From: Mesotaenium endlicherianum | Lineage: Eukaryota > Streptophyta > Zygnematophyceae > Zygnematales > Mesotaeniaceae | Assembly (NCBI GenBank): GCA_009602735.1 | Contig: WELA01007307.1 | Coordinates: 312,074-376,073 of the forward strand | Direction of reading: 5' to 3' | Length of the DNA stretch: 64,000 nucleotides | Part shown: positions 33,461-45,000 of the stretch, one piece after another | Position numbering within the stretch: position 1 is the first letter of the stretch | Layout of the letters: each line of letters opens with the position of its first letter | Notes under the pieces: model-generated | What the model was told of the DNA's origin: nothing | What the model saw: the letters and a program-made list of their open reading frames with translations, nothing else | Databases searched by the model: none | Translations under genes and position numbers: made by a program

Positions 33461-33859
33461 TCAGCATTCATCCAAGAGAGGCACATGAAGAGGATTTGCA
33501 ATAGGCCCCCCAGACATACTAGGCTTCATAAAGTCAACTGCTTCATATTTTATAGGGACTGGGTGCACTGCAGTAGCCTGCCCTTCTTCCGCTTTGGCCA
33601 AAGCATCCGCATCGGGCTTCTTTCCCAGCTTAACCAAAAGAGCCTCTGCTTTCCGCATGAATATGACTGAACCAGCAGACGTATCCTGCTTTGCTACATC
33701 ACATACAGACCAGTAAGGATCATTATCGGCTGAATCTCCCTTCCTGTCGAAGAGAGCCCAATACACTGTATACACGACAGCTCCAGCCATTCCTACAACA
33801 GGTATGGCGTTGATGGCAATCACTAGGAATGTGAGCGGATTCATGTGAAACACGTCCAT
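33461..33859 (-). CDS. Small predicted membrane protein, 132 aa, unknown function
   Basis: A single-exon frame from ATG (33859-33857) to TGA. The first 40 residues contain a hydrophobic helix (FLVIAINAIPVVGMAGAVVY) followed by YWALFDRKGDS, then a hydrophilic C-terminal part with a Lys/Ala-rich segment and a Pro/Gly-containing end. One membrane span with a short N-terminus is likely. I do not recognise the family. Unlike most open frames here it has balanced, protein-like composition and no overlap with a repeat. It could be one exon of a larger gene, although the start and stop look natural. Confidence 0.6.
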   Translation of the reverse strand: MDVFHMNPLTFLVIAINAIPVVGMAGAVVYTVYWALFDRKGDSADNDPYWSVCDVAKQDTSAGSVIFMRKAEALLVKLGKKPDADALAKAEEGQATAVHPVPIKYEAVDFMKPSMSGGPIANPLHVPLLDEC

Positions 33860-36800
33860 GGTGCTCGCCTCCTTGTAGAACTCTTACTAGAACCCTTACC
33901 AGCTGAGACAGTGCTACCGAGAGTAATATGTATGTCGAGGCCACCACCACCTTTCACTCTAGAAACCCCAACAATCGGAGGAGCAAATTTTAACGGCAAC
34001 CTAAATTTGGCCGAACACTGCATGGAACACTGTGTTCTCCATCACCTCCACATATGTCGCCGACTTCCGACTCGATCCCGAAGGTGGGCAGTGCTGGGCT
34101 GTGCGGACTGCGCACTATAGTAGTTCGTGATGGTTCGTGACTCGCTGACAAACAACTAGGGCATCATAGACTTTCAAGCTGACCTGTCGCGAATTGATGC
34201 CAATGTCAAGTTGCAGTCTTCCGACCTGCAGAACCAAGGCACAACCTCGCTTCAATCAGCTACACGTGTCGAAAGAAGCTCAGGAAACGTGATAACCAAT
34301 GAACCTCACTCGAACCTGCACAAAAGCTAGCTGGATCAAGCCGGATTGTGCCGAATTGTTTGAATCAAAGACTCCATTTGTTTCCGATGATTATTAAGTC
34401 CAGGTTCTAGGATCGTCGATACGCTAAAATTTTCAGATTGGCTTGCGTGCCCAAAAAAGTCATATTGAAGTGGGGTCCAGTATGGTTTATGAAGTGTCGG
34501 CTTATGGTGCATCTTCGCAGTTTGGAGGTGTCGTGAAGGTCAGGCAAACTGATGAAAGCTGCAAGACCTCTATATTCGGAAACATTTGATACAACGTACA
34601 TTGGCAAGTACGAATAAGCCGCTTTCGATCTTTTTCAGGGAAGTTAGTAGTATACTGCTTCACGGTCAACTTGACGTTTCTCTGCCAAAATCACGTTATT
34701 CTGGTCGCACCCTGGTCTCACCTGGCGGCTTGTCTCGCACTACTAGCCCTGACCAGCCCATTCTCTGGAGTCTGCACCCATCTGCACCCGTTCCACCATG
34801 TTCCGGCCTGTTCTGAACAGATCCGAACAGTTTCCCACATACTATCACTTGCTGGCACCTGCTATTTCTCAGTCATCGTCGAAACCCTGCGTACTTTTGC
34901 GTGGTCTAGTAAGGCCCAATTTAAAAGTGGCCAGATAGAACGCGACTCCATTGATTGAAAAGTACCAAGCAGTACATGGAAGTACAATTTGAGGGCAACA
35001 AAAGTGTCGGTTACACTTGTTTTATTTAAAGATGTCGCGTCTACATTCAGTTTGACGGCGCTGCACGCGTGATGCAAGTCACGGCCACCCAGGTACGGAA
35101 AGTCAACGTTGACTCACCAACTATTTGCTTGACCTTTGTCGATCAGCATTAGTCCAAGTCACAGGAAAGCGTGACTGCAATTAGGTCAGAACCAAATCTT
35201 AGGGATGGGTGGGGTTTAACAGCCAAGTCAGCCGAAAAGTGGGACATGCTAGGACCTACGAAAGGCCCATCCTGCAAGATGCCAAGTCAAGCTTTGCTGA
35301 CTGGAACAGTTAACCTTGCCAATGGACCAGAGACGAGGCTGCCACGTCTTAAGCAGCCACCTCAAGGGACGTAGGCTGGGAAGCCACATAAGCGTGCATG
35401 CTGACCGGAGGGCTAGTTGGCACGCGATACTGTCACAAGGTGTGCATGCATGCTTTATGACGACGCATAACTTGAGTATCACAAAGGACAGCTCCGAGAG
35501 CTGCATGCATGTTAAGCGATGTGACTAAGCGTTGGAATTCCCAAGGGAAAGTACATGCGTGGTGCTCGGGAAAGCCACAATCACGGTACGATCTCACCTC
35601 ATTCGTGCCTCACACATCTTGCTAAGAAGCAGAAGGGAGCGCAGGAGCAAAAGGAGAAGAGACGAAAAGCGCGAAGGAGAAGGAGTTCTCGAGGTCACGG
35701 GAAAACCAGGATGCCACGCATCTGCCGACACTTAGGTTATTCTCTCTCAGTATACAATCGAAAAGTTAGCATTAAGGAGTTCCCGAGGAGGGATTCCGGA
35801 TTGAAAGGATAGAGAGCTTGCAGAATAGAATCTTCTAGGATTGCTAGCGCAGGTCAGAAGCAAAACACCACGAGCGTTGCAAAAGCACATAAAATGGTGA
35901 GCACAGTGTTACTTACCAAGTTCTCAGAAGTCTCAATTGTCAAATTGCTATTAGCAAGAGCAGGATTAATTAGTAAAGCCCTGAGCGAAGAGCTAAGTGA
36001 GCCCAGCCAGCAGTGGGAATTGTTAAGGCACGGTGTTGAGGGAAGAGCTCAAGCCAAGCCGGCATAGATGTTATAGTTTCTGAGTTTCGTAAGCTGTGAC
36101 TTTGTGACAGTTAAAGCGAAAGCCCAGGTGGACGATTTTCTCTAAATCTTGGTGTTGTGTGTTGATTCGCTCAGACGTGATTTTTGCAAATTATAAATTT
36201 TTCACTTGTGCAATTCTCAACTTGGGCAAAAGCATATTAGAAGTAAAGCATATCTATCCTACTTCTGAGAACTTGAGTTGATTGGTTCCGGTGAATAAAA
36301 ATTTCCAAGGAATTGGGGATTGAGACTTGTGAGGGCTGCCGGTGCTCAACCTGGAAGGGGACCCGGAGAAATTCAACTAGTACATGCAATTGAGGAGTGG
36401 AAGACTCTACCATCTTGTGGAGCCGGTGGAAGGCTGTGATTCAAGCCAGAGTCCGCAAAGAAGTGAGAACCCTGAGTTGTCTGACAACACTCTAAGACGG
36501 GTCTAGTACAAAAACTCATTTTCGTTAAGTCTAGTTTAAGGCGGAGAAGACCATTTCTCCGCCACATTTGAGCGAAGGGTCGGAGGCGGAGAAAGGCATT
36601 CTTCGGCCTCACTCCGCCACTCTCCAGCTCAGAAATATTCTGATTCTCCGCTTGCAAGCGGAGGTACATGCAAATCACGAAACTGCTGGCCAATAAGAAC
36701 ACAGTATTTGAGTACACTAAATGTTAATGTCAAGGCTCGTCGATCGCTCCCTTTCCTTCGGAAGGTGTCGGTAGCTACTAAATTTGATTTTTTCTTTGTG

Positions 36801-38198
36801 AAAGTCAACTAACGCCAGAGTTTTGGCGCACGTAAAAAGGCCTTGTCGGGTTTTAGAGGACCGACAAAGAGACTTTGTGCCACGTGGACGGTAAAGCTAA
36901 AGATATGCATGCCGCATGCGCTGACAATTATAGGCCCGTCCATTTAAAGACAGTACAGCCAAGGGATTTTTGGGTCCTTGGACCCTTAGGCACGTGGGCT
37001 GCCAAGCCCGTCAGGGCTTCAGCCCGACGGGCATGAGCTCGATGGGCACTTAAGCTAAGGGGTGTTAAACCCCCGAGCGTTAGTACCCTGGACACGTCTG
37101 CCCGCCTCTCTGTTGACACCCTCGATGGGGGACAGAAGGCGCGGAAAATTAATTTGAAGTATGTTGATCGCGCCCGGCGCGACCCCATTCGGGGGGGTAG
37201 AGAAGTTCAAGGTTTTGCTTGTGGAGGAGACACCAGAAGCGGCATTTCGGTGCCTTTATTTTCTCAATTTAAAAAAGTCAACTGCATGCCCGGTTCGTAC
37301 ACGCTATAAATTATTGGCTGACGCGATCTCGGCTGACGCGGTTGACGTCATCTCGCACCATCATAACGTTATATTTCGCTCACTTTGGCCGCGGGTGTAC
37401 CCCCTTACGTAAATATTTTGACCAATCAAACACAAGCGAGAAGGCGAGGGCAAGTCGGGGGGGACGGGATTGTCAGGGTTACATCTGCCACCCGACGACT
37501 TCGGCTTCCAATAAAAGCTAGAGCTAATCAGGGCCTTCTTAATTTGTCGCGAGCCCGATGGACCACGAGCGACATTGCACATCGCGACAATGCCGTTCTT
37601 TCGACCAATAAGTGTGTGCAGTTGGGGACGACGACTTAAGGGCAACCCAAGCCATCCCACAACTTCAACTCAAACAAACTCGAACGGAGAGTCAACCTCT
37701 CAATAATAACGTTATTGGCACACTTGGCCACTTGAAATAACCAATCACAACGAAGTGGTCAATTTCCATGACCACTTTCGGAAAGTGACCGTTTTCGGAA
37801 TGGCTTTTCATAGTTAGCCAATTTTTTGACAATTTTGGGAGAGGTGAAGATTTGTTTCTAGACACGGTATTTGCCATTGAGCGTAGAAATTGGTAGAAAT
37901 ACAATCTCCGCCTGTGGTGGAGATGTCATTTTCTCCGCCTTTATCTCGGTTAGTGGAGAAAGATCTGTCTATGCCTTGGGGCGAAGATGGGTGGAGATCC
38001 AATTTTGGGGCGTTTTTGGGCGTTCAGGCCCAAACCAGTCTCAGAGTGAACTTGTGGAGTGAGCAACCGTCAGGAGACGAGGCTTGCCATATCTCCGCAA
38101 ACGGTAAGAATCCGGATAGCGTACGTCTCTTTGCACCTGATTGGGGCAGAGCACAAGACGCTTGGGTAAGAGTTAGTGATTATTGGTCACCATTTGAG
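33860..38198. other. Long region without a recognisable gene
   Basis: About 4.3 kb. No coding sequence I can support. Contents noticed: a 15-bp inverted repeat CAAGTTCTCAGAAGT at 35917-35931 and 36261-36275; GC-rich hairpins at 36540-36563, 36971-36984 and 37006-37032. Some or all may be the LTR and leader of the element whose gag starts at 38199, but no second LTR copy is in the window to prove it. Confidence 0.5.
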
Positions 38199-39479
38199 AT
38201 GGCTGGTGATGAAGGGGATGAGAATCCTAAGTTCAAGCTACCTACGAAGTGTTTCAGTGGACGAACCACTGGTAATAGTCTCACTTTTGAAGAGTTTGAT
38301 AAGATCTATTGGGCGGATGTCTTTGAAAAGATTCGGAAGGATGCTTCGTACACGCAGTCTATTGCATTCATAAATTTGCTTCAGTACTTGGACAAGGATG
38401 CCTTGCTACTCTATCGCCAATTTCGGAAGGATGAAGACCTCACCCAAGAATGGGCATTTGGAGAGCAAAAGAAGGCTAGGGATTTGAAAATCCAAAAAGA
38501 GACTGCTAAAGCCCGGACGACTTCTTTGTCTTAAGGAAGAGCAGTACCTGCTGTGTCTGTCGTGGATGACCACATAGCTGCATTAACGTAAGAACTCGCG
38601 GAAGCATTACAACAACTCACAGAGGGCCAGCAAAAAGCCGCTAAAGAAACGATGATGCTGGACCTGCTAGAGAATTGCGTATAGTGTGTGCAGACTTGTC
38701 TGAAAAGATTGCTAATGCCCAGAAACGTGTAACACGCAGAGCACCACCATTTGATGGTCATCAAGGCGACAGCGCAACGACAAAAGATAGCCATGCGCAA
38801 GCACTGGCCAGTTGTTGTAGAGATATGGAGGCTGGAGATGATCAGCTGGACTCTGAACATTGCCTGCGTTGTTTCTTTAAGTTGCTTGAAGAGCGGTTTC
38901 CTAAGGATTGCAGTCTTAAGATGCATCGTTATGTGCATTTTGTCCGTCATAAGAACAAGAAAGTGATGAAGATTAAGTCCAGATTAGTGGATTTTACTAA
39001 AAAGGCAGGAATCTACGAGCCCAGGATTGTGGCTAACAGATTTTTGTTGTGTTTGGGCAAGGAAACAGATCGTGAAGTCACGCCACATCTTTTTGCAAAG
39101 TGCGGGATTAACTGGGAAACTGACGAGGCTGCTGAAATAGCACGCAATGTCAAGGAAGGTAAAGTCTAGTACAAGGAGGCTTCCAAGACGCTTATGGCTC
39201 CTGAGAGGAAGGAGGAACCTTAGCCGTCTAAGGCCACTAGCTCTAATTTTCACTATAAGAAGGACAGTGGATGTTTCAATAAGTTTGCTAAGCATGCCAA
39301 CATTGTTGAAACAACAGAGGGATGTTGGAATTGTGGGAGGTCCAGACATAAGATGAGAGATTGTCCTTACCCAGATGCTAGGCAAATATCTGCTAGCAAA
39401 GCACAGATATGTGCACATTGTAGCAAGAAGGGACACTCAGAAGATGAGTGTTGGTCTAAGAATCCAAATCTTAACACTA
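38199..39479 (+). pseudogene. gag remnant of an unrelated LTR retroelement
   Basis: Starts MAGDEGDENPKF. Frame 1 runs to a TAA near 38534, with two more in-frame stops in the next 160 bp; the frame then shifts and is open from about 38675 to 39169, followed by more stops. Legible parts: a coiled-coil-like QQLTEGQQKAAKE, a Gag core-like helical region (LKMHRYVHFVRHKNKK, FTKKAGIYEPRIVANRF), and two CCHC knuckles (CWNCGRSRHKMRDC and CAHCSKKGHSEDEC). Two knuckles and no similarity to the A gag make it a different family. It is cut at 39485 by the LTR of A3. No protease or polymerase follows in this window. Confidence 0.75.
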
Positions 39480-39485
39480 TAACGT

Positions 39486-39757
39486 TGTAATGAATCAGTA
39501 TATTGGTTGATATAATATTCATTTAAATACAACAGTTAAATAAGTTTAGCCTGCTGAACTCTAATTAATAATCAGTCTGCTGGCCTTTATATTTAATATT
39601 AGTTTAATGAATCAGCCAAAAGCAGCGGGCTGAAGTCAGCTTAAGTCAGCTTGCTGACACATTCTTTGACAGCCAGCTGACTTCCATACTCGGTAGCAGC
39701 GAACTGCCTCGATATGCATCTAAGTGTGGTATGCTAGATGAATGGCCAGATGACATC
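39486..39757 (+). repeat. 5' LTR of A3, left part
   Basis: First 272 bp of a family A LTR (TGTAATGAATCA onward), cut after ACATC by the insertion of A4. The remainder is at 48579-49028; together they make about 720 bp with one copy of the duplicated ACATC. Confidence 0.93.
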
Positions 39758-40503
39758 TGTAATGAATCAGTATATTAGTAGATATAATATTCATTTAAAT
39801 ATAACAGTTAATTAAGTTCAGCCTGCTGAACTTTAGTTAGTAGTCAGTCTGCTGAACTTTAGTTAATAATCAGTCTGCTGGACATTACATAATTATCAGT
39901 TTAATGACTCGGCCAAAAGCAGCAGGCTGAAGTCAACTTAAGTCAGCTTGCTGACACATTCTTTGACAGCCAGCTGACTTCCGTGCTCGGTAGCAGCGAA
40001 CTGCCTTGATATGCATCTAAGTACCACCTGCTAGGGGAATGGCCAGATGACATCCCCATGATGGATGGCTATTCGGGATGATGGGAGATGGCGGTGGATT
40101 TGGTTAACCGAGGTCCTACCAACGTGGTTAACTCCCGGGTAGGCGGTGCCATCGCACTGACCGTTGAACAGTAAACTCATTCCATGTACATATGCTAGGC
40201 ATTGCTCTCGAGTTCGGCATTCGGAAACGAGGCCAACTCTCTTGTACAGCTTACTGAGAGAGATCTGAATCCAAGGCGAGAAGCCATTGATACGCACTGT
40301 CTTCTAACCTTGCTTATGTATGAGTTTACTGATTTGCATTATTGATGCTAGTTTACTCGCATTTGACTTACGAGTATTATTCACTGCTAGTGTATTGTCC
40401 TTTGCCGTTTAACCAGTTAACGGAAATTACCATAAAGATTACTTGCTGATATAAAGATCTTTATTAATTGTTAATCGCCTATTTGGTAAGTCGATTCATT
40501 TCA
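39758..40503 (+). repeat. 5' LTR of A4
   Basis: 746 bp. About 26 bp longer than the 3' LTR because the unit around AGTCAGTCTGCTG is duplicated near 39845-39890. TATAAAG lies inside a 14-bp palindrome ATAAAGATCTTTAT (40451-40464), about 40 bp from the end. Confidence 0.94.
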
Positions 40504-40504
40504 G

Positions 40505-40518
40505 TGGTATCGGAGCAG
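40505..40518 (+). other. Primer-binding site of A4 (initiator Met tRNA)
   Basis: TGGTATCGGAGCAG, one base after the LTR. Complementary to the 3' end of initiator Met tRNA with one G-U pair. Confidence 0.85.
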
Positions 40519-40537
40519 TTATCACAGTCTTCTTTGT

Positions 40538-42016
40538 ATGGTAAGGACAAGGTCTCAAACTAGCAACTCCCGAGACATGGAGAACCAGGATAACGAGAAT
40601 GTCGAAAACCAGGCGGAAAGCCATGTAGCGGGAAACCGTACCTATTCGGAAGCAGTAGCGGATACTGCAGCTAGGGAGGCTGCAGATGAGGCAGCTGCTA
40701 TTGCCTCAGTCGCAGCTCAGCAAGCTGAGGAGGAGATAGCCAGACTAGAAGCTGAACAAGTAGCAAAGGCCGCTGAAGATATACAAAGGAGGGAAGGACA
40801 GCCAGCTGACGAGCGCACTGTTGAAGAACTTATGGCATCAAGGGCCAATGTTCTGAACCCACCTCCTGCCGTACAACTCAATGTACCCCTAGGTCAAATA
40901 CGTGACCGGCTGAATGCGGCAGGAATTGCTGCTGCAGGAGCAAGAGGGATTGTTGAGGACACTACTCAGCGAGTAGATGCCAATGCTGCTGCTGCATTTG
41001 CTAATCTACCACCCCAAAATGTAGACTTGGGAGCATTGTTCGTTCAGATGCAGTCGCAAATGGCGACCATGTATCAGTCCCAGCAGGAGGACAAAAGAAT
41101 CATAATGTCCCTACTCCGGGACAGAGACCAACTGGGGTCTCACACCACTAGTGGTGGTGGCCGAGGGCCTAGTAAGCCCAAGCCGAAACCTCCCCAGGAC
41201 TATGATCCTGAGGGAAACAGAAAATATTACCTGATCAAGTTTCTCGCGGATGTTGAGCAGTGGCTGGAGAACTACCCAGAACTGCAAGATTACGAGAAGG
41301 TCAGGCACACCGGTGCGCTACTGAAAGGCAGTGCCGCAGACTGGTGGCTTTACTGGAAGGAAGAGCGTAAGGCTCGGCAACTCGGTGACCCTACGTGGGT
41401 AGAGTTTGTCGAGAAGTTGCATGAGAAGTTTGATGTCATCAACCAGCAGGAGAAAGCTATCTATGCGATGATCTCCCTGACACTGAAGCAGACCACTTCA
41501 GTTGCTGAGTTTGCTCAAAAGTTCCAAGAGAACATGATGAAGCAGCCTGATTTGCCAGAACGGTATAGGATAGCATACTTCAGGTATGGCTTGAAATCCG
41601 AGGTCTCTGGTCATTTTGCTGAGAAAAAGTATGAGAAACTGGCTGACTTGATCCAGGATGCTGACGCCTGGGATCAGCAGCAGTTCAATCACAAGCGCCA
41701 GAGTAACGCTTTGGTGTCTAAGATTGTCAAAAAGCCCCACGGTTCCTACAATGCAGTTGAAGGAGACCAGGCTGAGGATAATCAGGGTGATGAATATGAG
41801 TATGAGTACAATGCTATTCAGTCTAGAGGTAGAGGTGGTCCCTCTCGAGGTGGCTATGGAAGGGGTGGTGGTAGGACTAAGCCGAGACCAGCCTCAGCAA
41901 AATCTACTTGCTACCATTGTCAGCAGAAAGGCCACTACAGAGAACAGTGTCCGGTCAAGCACCTGCCTAAGGTCGAGAGAAAAGACCAGCCTTTAAAAGA
42001 CAGCAACAGTCAGTAA
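40538..42016 (+). CDS. gag: gag of A4
   Basis: Intact 492-residue Gag polyprotein that would form the virus-like particle. The N-terminus is [13 protein letters not shown]; residues about 35-100 are Ala/Glu/Gln-rich and helical. The conserved gag core spans about 215-390 ([30 protein letters not shown]). An Arg/Gly-rich stretch precedes a single CCHC knuckle ([14 protein letters not shown], residues 458-471) that should bind RNA. The slippery heptamer lies 6 codons before the stop (42014-42016), and the stop overlaps the frameshift stem. The ATG is followed directly by GTAAGG, which also looks like a splice donor. Confidence 0.93.
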   Translation: MVRTRSQTSNSRDMENQDNENVENQAESHVAGNRTYSEAVADTAAREAADEAAAIASVAAQQAEEEIARLEAEQVAKAAEDIQRREGQPADERTVEELMASRANVLNPPPAVQLNVPLGQIRDRLNAAGIAAAGARGIVEDTTQRVDANAAAAFANLPPQNVDLGALFVQMQSQMATMYQSQQEDKRIIMSLLRDRDQLGSHTTSGGGRGPSKPKPKPPQDYDPEGNRKYYLIKFLADVEQWLENYPELQDYEKVRHTGALLKGSAADWWLYWKEERKARQLGDPTWVEFVEKLHEKFDVINQQEKAIYAMISLTLKQTTSVAEFAQKFQENMMKQPDLPERYRIAYFRYGLKSEVSGHFAEKKYEKLADLIQDADAWDQQQFNHKRQSNALVSKIVKKPHGSYNAVEGDQAEDNQGDEYEYEYNAIQSRGRGGPSRGGYGRGGGRTKPRPASAKSTCYHCQQKGHYREQCPVKHLPKVERKDQPLKDSNSQ

Positions 42017-42033
42017 TCCAGTCTACTGACTGT
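41992..42033 (+). promoter_or_regulatory. Programmed -1 ribosomal frameshift signal (A4)
   Basis: TTTAAAA at 41992-41998 in the correct phase (T TTA AAA in the gag frame), 7-nt spacer 41999-42005, perfect 10-bp stem 42006-42015/42024-42033, 8-nt loop. After a -1 slip the pol frame is open through 42085 to 45801. This matches the X XXY YYZ rule for -1 frameshifting. Function is inferred, not measured. Confidence 0.82.
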
Positions 42034-45000
42034 GAGGATGCTAGAGATAGTGAGTCGTCACTAGCTGCCCTCGTAGCAGGTATTATGGGTCCTGCTGAAC
42101 TGGATTCACTATGCATGCCTGACAAACAGATAAAGGAGACCATCAGTAATATAGACGTCCAGAGAGTGCACACTCTGGATGCTCTTGTTCCACCTGATGT
42201 CCAACATTTCTTTGCTACGTCAGGAGAACAATGCGAAAGTCAGGAAAAGACAGTCCCCCCTATCCTACTGCATTGCATGATTGCAGGTAGGAAGGTGAGG
42301 GCATTTGTTGACGGAGGGGCGTCACATACTTTTATTCACAAGGACTTAGTTAAGCGGCTAAGGCTGCCTACTGTCACCCAAGGGAATAGAAAAATATTCC
42401 TTGGAGATGCCTCAAGTATCCCGGGAGGAGTTATAACCAAGCCTATTGAGGTCCAGTTAGGTTCTGGCATTGCAGTTCTAACTGAAACGCTTACATTTGA
42501 GGTACTCAACACTGGCTTTTATGATCTCGTGCTAGGCAGGTCCTGGCTTAATAGACATCAAGCTGAAGTGTGTTGGAGCAGAGGTACAGTTAAAGTGAGA
42601 GGAGCCAGTGATGGGCAGACTGACTTGGCACCCACCAGTGCTCTTCCTCTTGTCCTGTGTGGATGGCAAATGAAGGAAAAGAAGAGGCTTCCAGAAGGAT
42701 GCAAGTTGCTGAATGCAATGGAGTTCGTCAAAAGCTGGAACCAGAAGGAAGACAGAATGTTCTGTCTGCTGCTAAGAGAGGTACCTCCTCAACCTGAAGA
42801 AGTGGTTGAGAAAAAGGTAAGCCCTCCGGAGCACCCTACTGCTGCAAAAATTGTTGCTCAGTACACTGATGTGTTTAACATGCCTCCAGGACTACCCCCT
42901 AAAAGGGAAGTAGATCATAGGATTGATCTATTACCTGGTAGCCAGCCACCCTGGCAACGCACTTATGGCTTGTCTTATTTGGAGAGCGAGGAGTTGAAAA
43001 CACAGATTGCAGAGCTGGAGGAAAATGGTTACATTTCTCCCAGTAAATCACCGTACGGCGCACCTATCCTATTTGTTAAGAAAAAGGATGGCAGTATGCG
43101 GATGTGTGTGGATTACAGAGCCCTGAACAGAATTACAGTAAAGAACAAGTATGCTTTACCCAGAATCGAGGACTTGCTTGATACCCTGTCTGGCGCTAAG
43201 GTGTTCAGTAAGATAGATCTCAAGAGTGGTTATCATCAAATCAGAATTGCTGAGGGGGATGAACACAAGACTGCTTTCCGCACACGTTATGGACACTATG
43301 AGTTCAACGTGATGCCATTTGGACTGACTAATGCTCCTGCTACCTTTATGGGTGCTATGAATGACATTTTCAGACCTTATTTGGATAAGTTTGTGCAAGT
43401 TTTCCTGGATGATATTTTAATTTTCTCTAAAGATGAAGCTCAGCACACTGAACACTTAAAGAAAGTGCTGGACACTCTGCGGAAAAATCACTTGTATGCT
43501 AAAATGAGCAAGTGTGATTTCTTTAAGGAAAGTATTGAATTCTTAGGCCACGTTGTCAGTAAAGAGGGCATCAGTGTGGATCCTAAGAAAGTCCAGACCA
43601 TAAGGGACTGGCCAGTACCACAGTCTGTCTCTGAAGTTAGATCCTTCCTCGGGTTGGCTAACTACTATAGGAGATTTATTGAGAATTATTCCACAAAGGC
43701 CAGTAAACTGACTGACCTTACTAAGAAAGACATCGGGTATGTGTGGGGGGAAGAGCAGCAGGCTGCCTTCCAGACCCTTAAAGATGCCCTTTGTTCTGCC
43801 CCAGTGCTAGCCGTGTATGACCCCAGCAAACCGGTGCAGGTGGTTACTGATGCCTCTGATTTTGCCATGGGTGCTATTTTGTTGCAGCCTGCTGACAAAA
43901 CCACAAAGGATGGTAAGGTACGGCAGGAGTGGCATCCTGTGTTGTATGAGTCTATGAAATTTAATCCAGCGGAGATTAATTACTCAGTGCATGATAAAGA
44001 GCTGCTAGCTATCATTCATGTACTCAAACAGTGGAGAGCATACTTACATGGTAAAGCTTTTAAGGTGATTACAGATCATCTAGCTCTGACCCACTTTCAG
44101 AAGAAGTCCAAGCTGTCGAGGAGGGAGAACCGCTGGAGCCAGATGCTGGAGCAGTTCCAAGTCCAGATCGACTACAAACCAGGGAAGTTGAATCCTGCTG
44201 ATGCACTCTCTAGAAGACCTGACTTGCAAGAAAGGAACTTTAGTCAGCATGCTGTAGATAAAGTCCTGTGTGCACTCACTTCACTAAAGGTGAAAAAGTC
44301 CTTCCTTGAACAACTTAGGAAAGCCTACCTTTCTGACCCAACATTTGAGCCCAGCCCCACTACTGGTGTGTGTCGTGCTACTGCACTCGGGTATAAGCTC
44401 AAGGGAGGGGTCTGGGTGACTGAAACCACTTCAGGCAGGCTGAAGCTGGTCATTCCTAATAACTTGGAAATAAGGTCTCTCTTACTGAGTCAAGCTCATG
44501 ACAGTCTCCTGGGTGGACATTTGGGGCAGGCCAAAACTGTTGGCAAACTGGCAAAACATTATCATTGGGAGGGGTTACCCCGGGAGGTCTTGAAATATGT
44601 CAAGTCCTGTGACCAGTGTCAGAGAAATAAGTCTCGGCACACACCACCCGGAGGTCTCTTGCAACCGCTACCCATCCCAGCGGGACGCTGGGAAACTATA
44701 TCCATGGACTGGGTGGTCTCACTACCAAGAACTGCCAACGGGCATGATTCAATACTGGTAGTCGTGGATAAACTGACAAAAATGGTCATTTTTATCCCCA
44801 CAACTGTCAAAGTGACTGCACTCGAAACAGCGAGACAGTTTTACAACCATGTAGTATGCCAACATGGGCTCCCTTCTAATATCATCTCAGACAGAGACTC
44901 AAAATTCACCTCTAAGTTCTGGAGAGCTTTAATGGGGTTAATGGGAGTCAAACAGCTGCTCAGCACAGCAAACCACCCTCAGACTGATGGGCAGACTGAA

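Noticed and set aside
35532-35812. Arg-rich open frames on the plus strand
   Set aside because: Short, low-complexity, no homologous motif and no splice context; probably chance.
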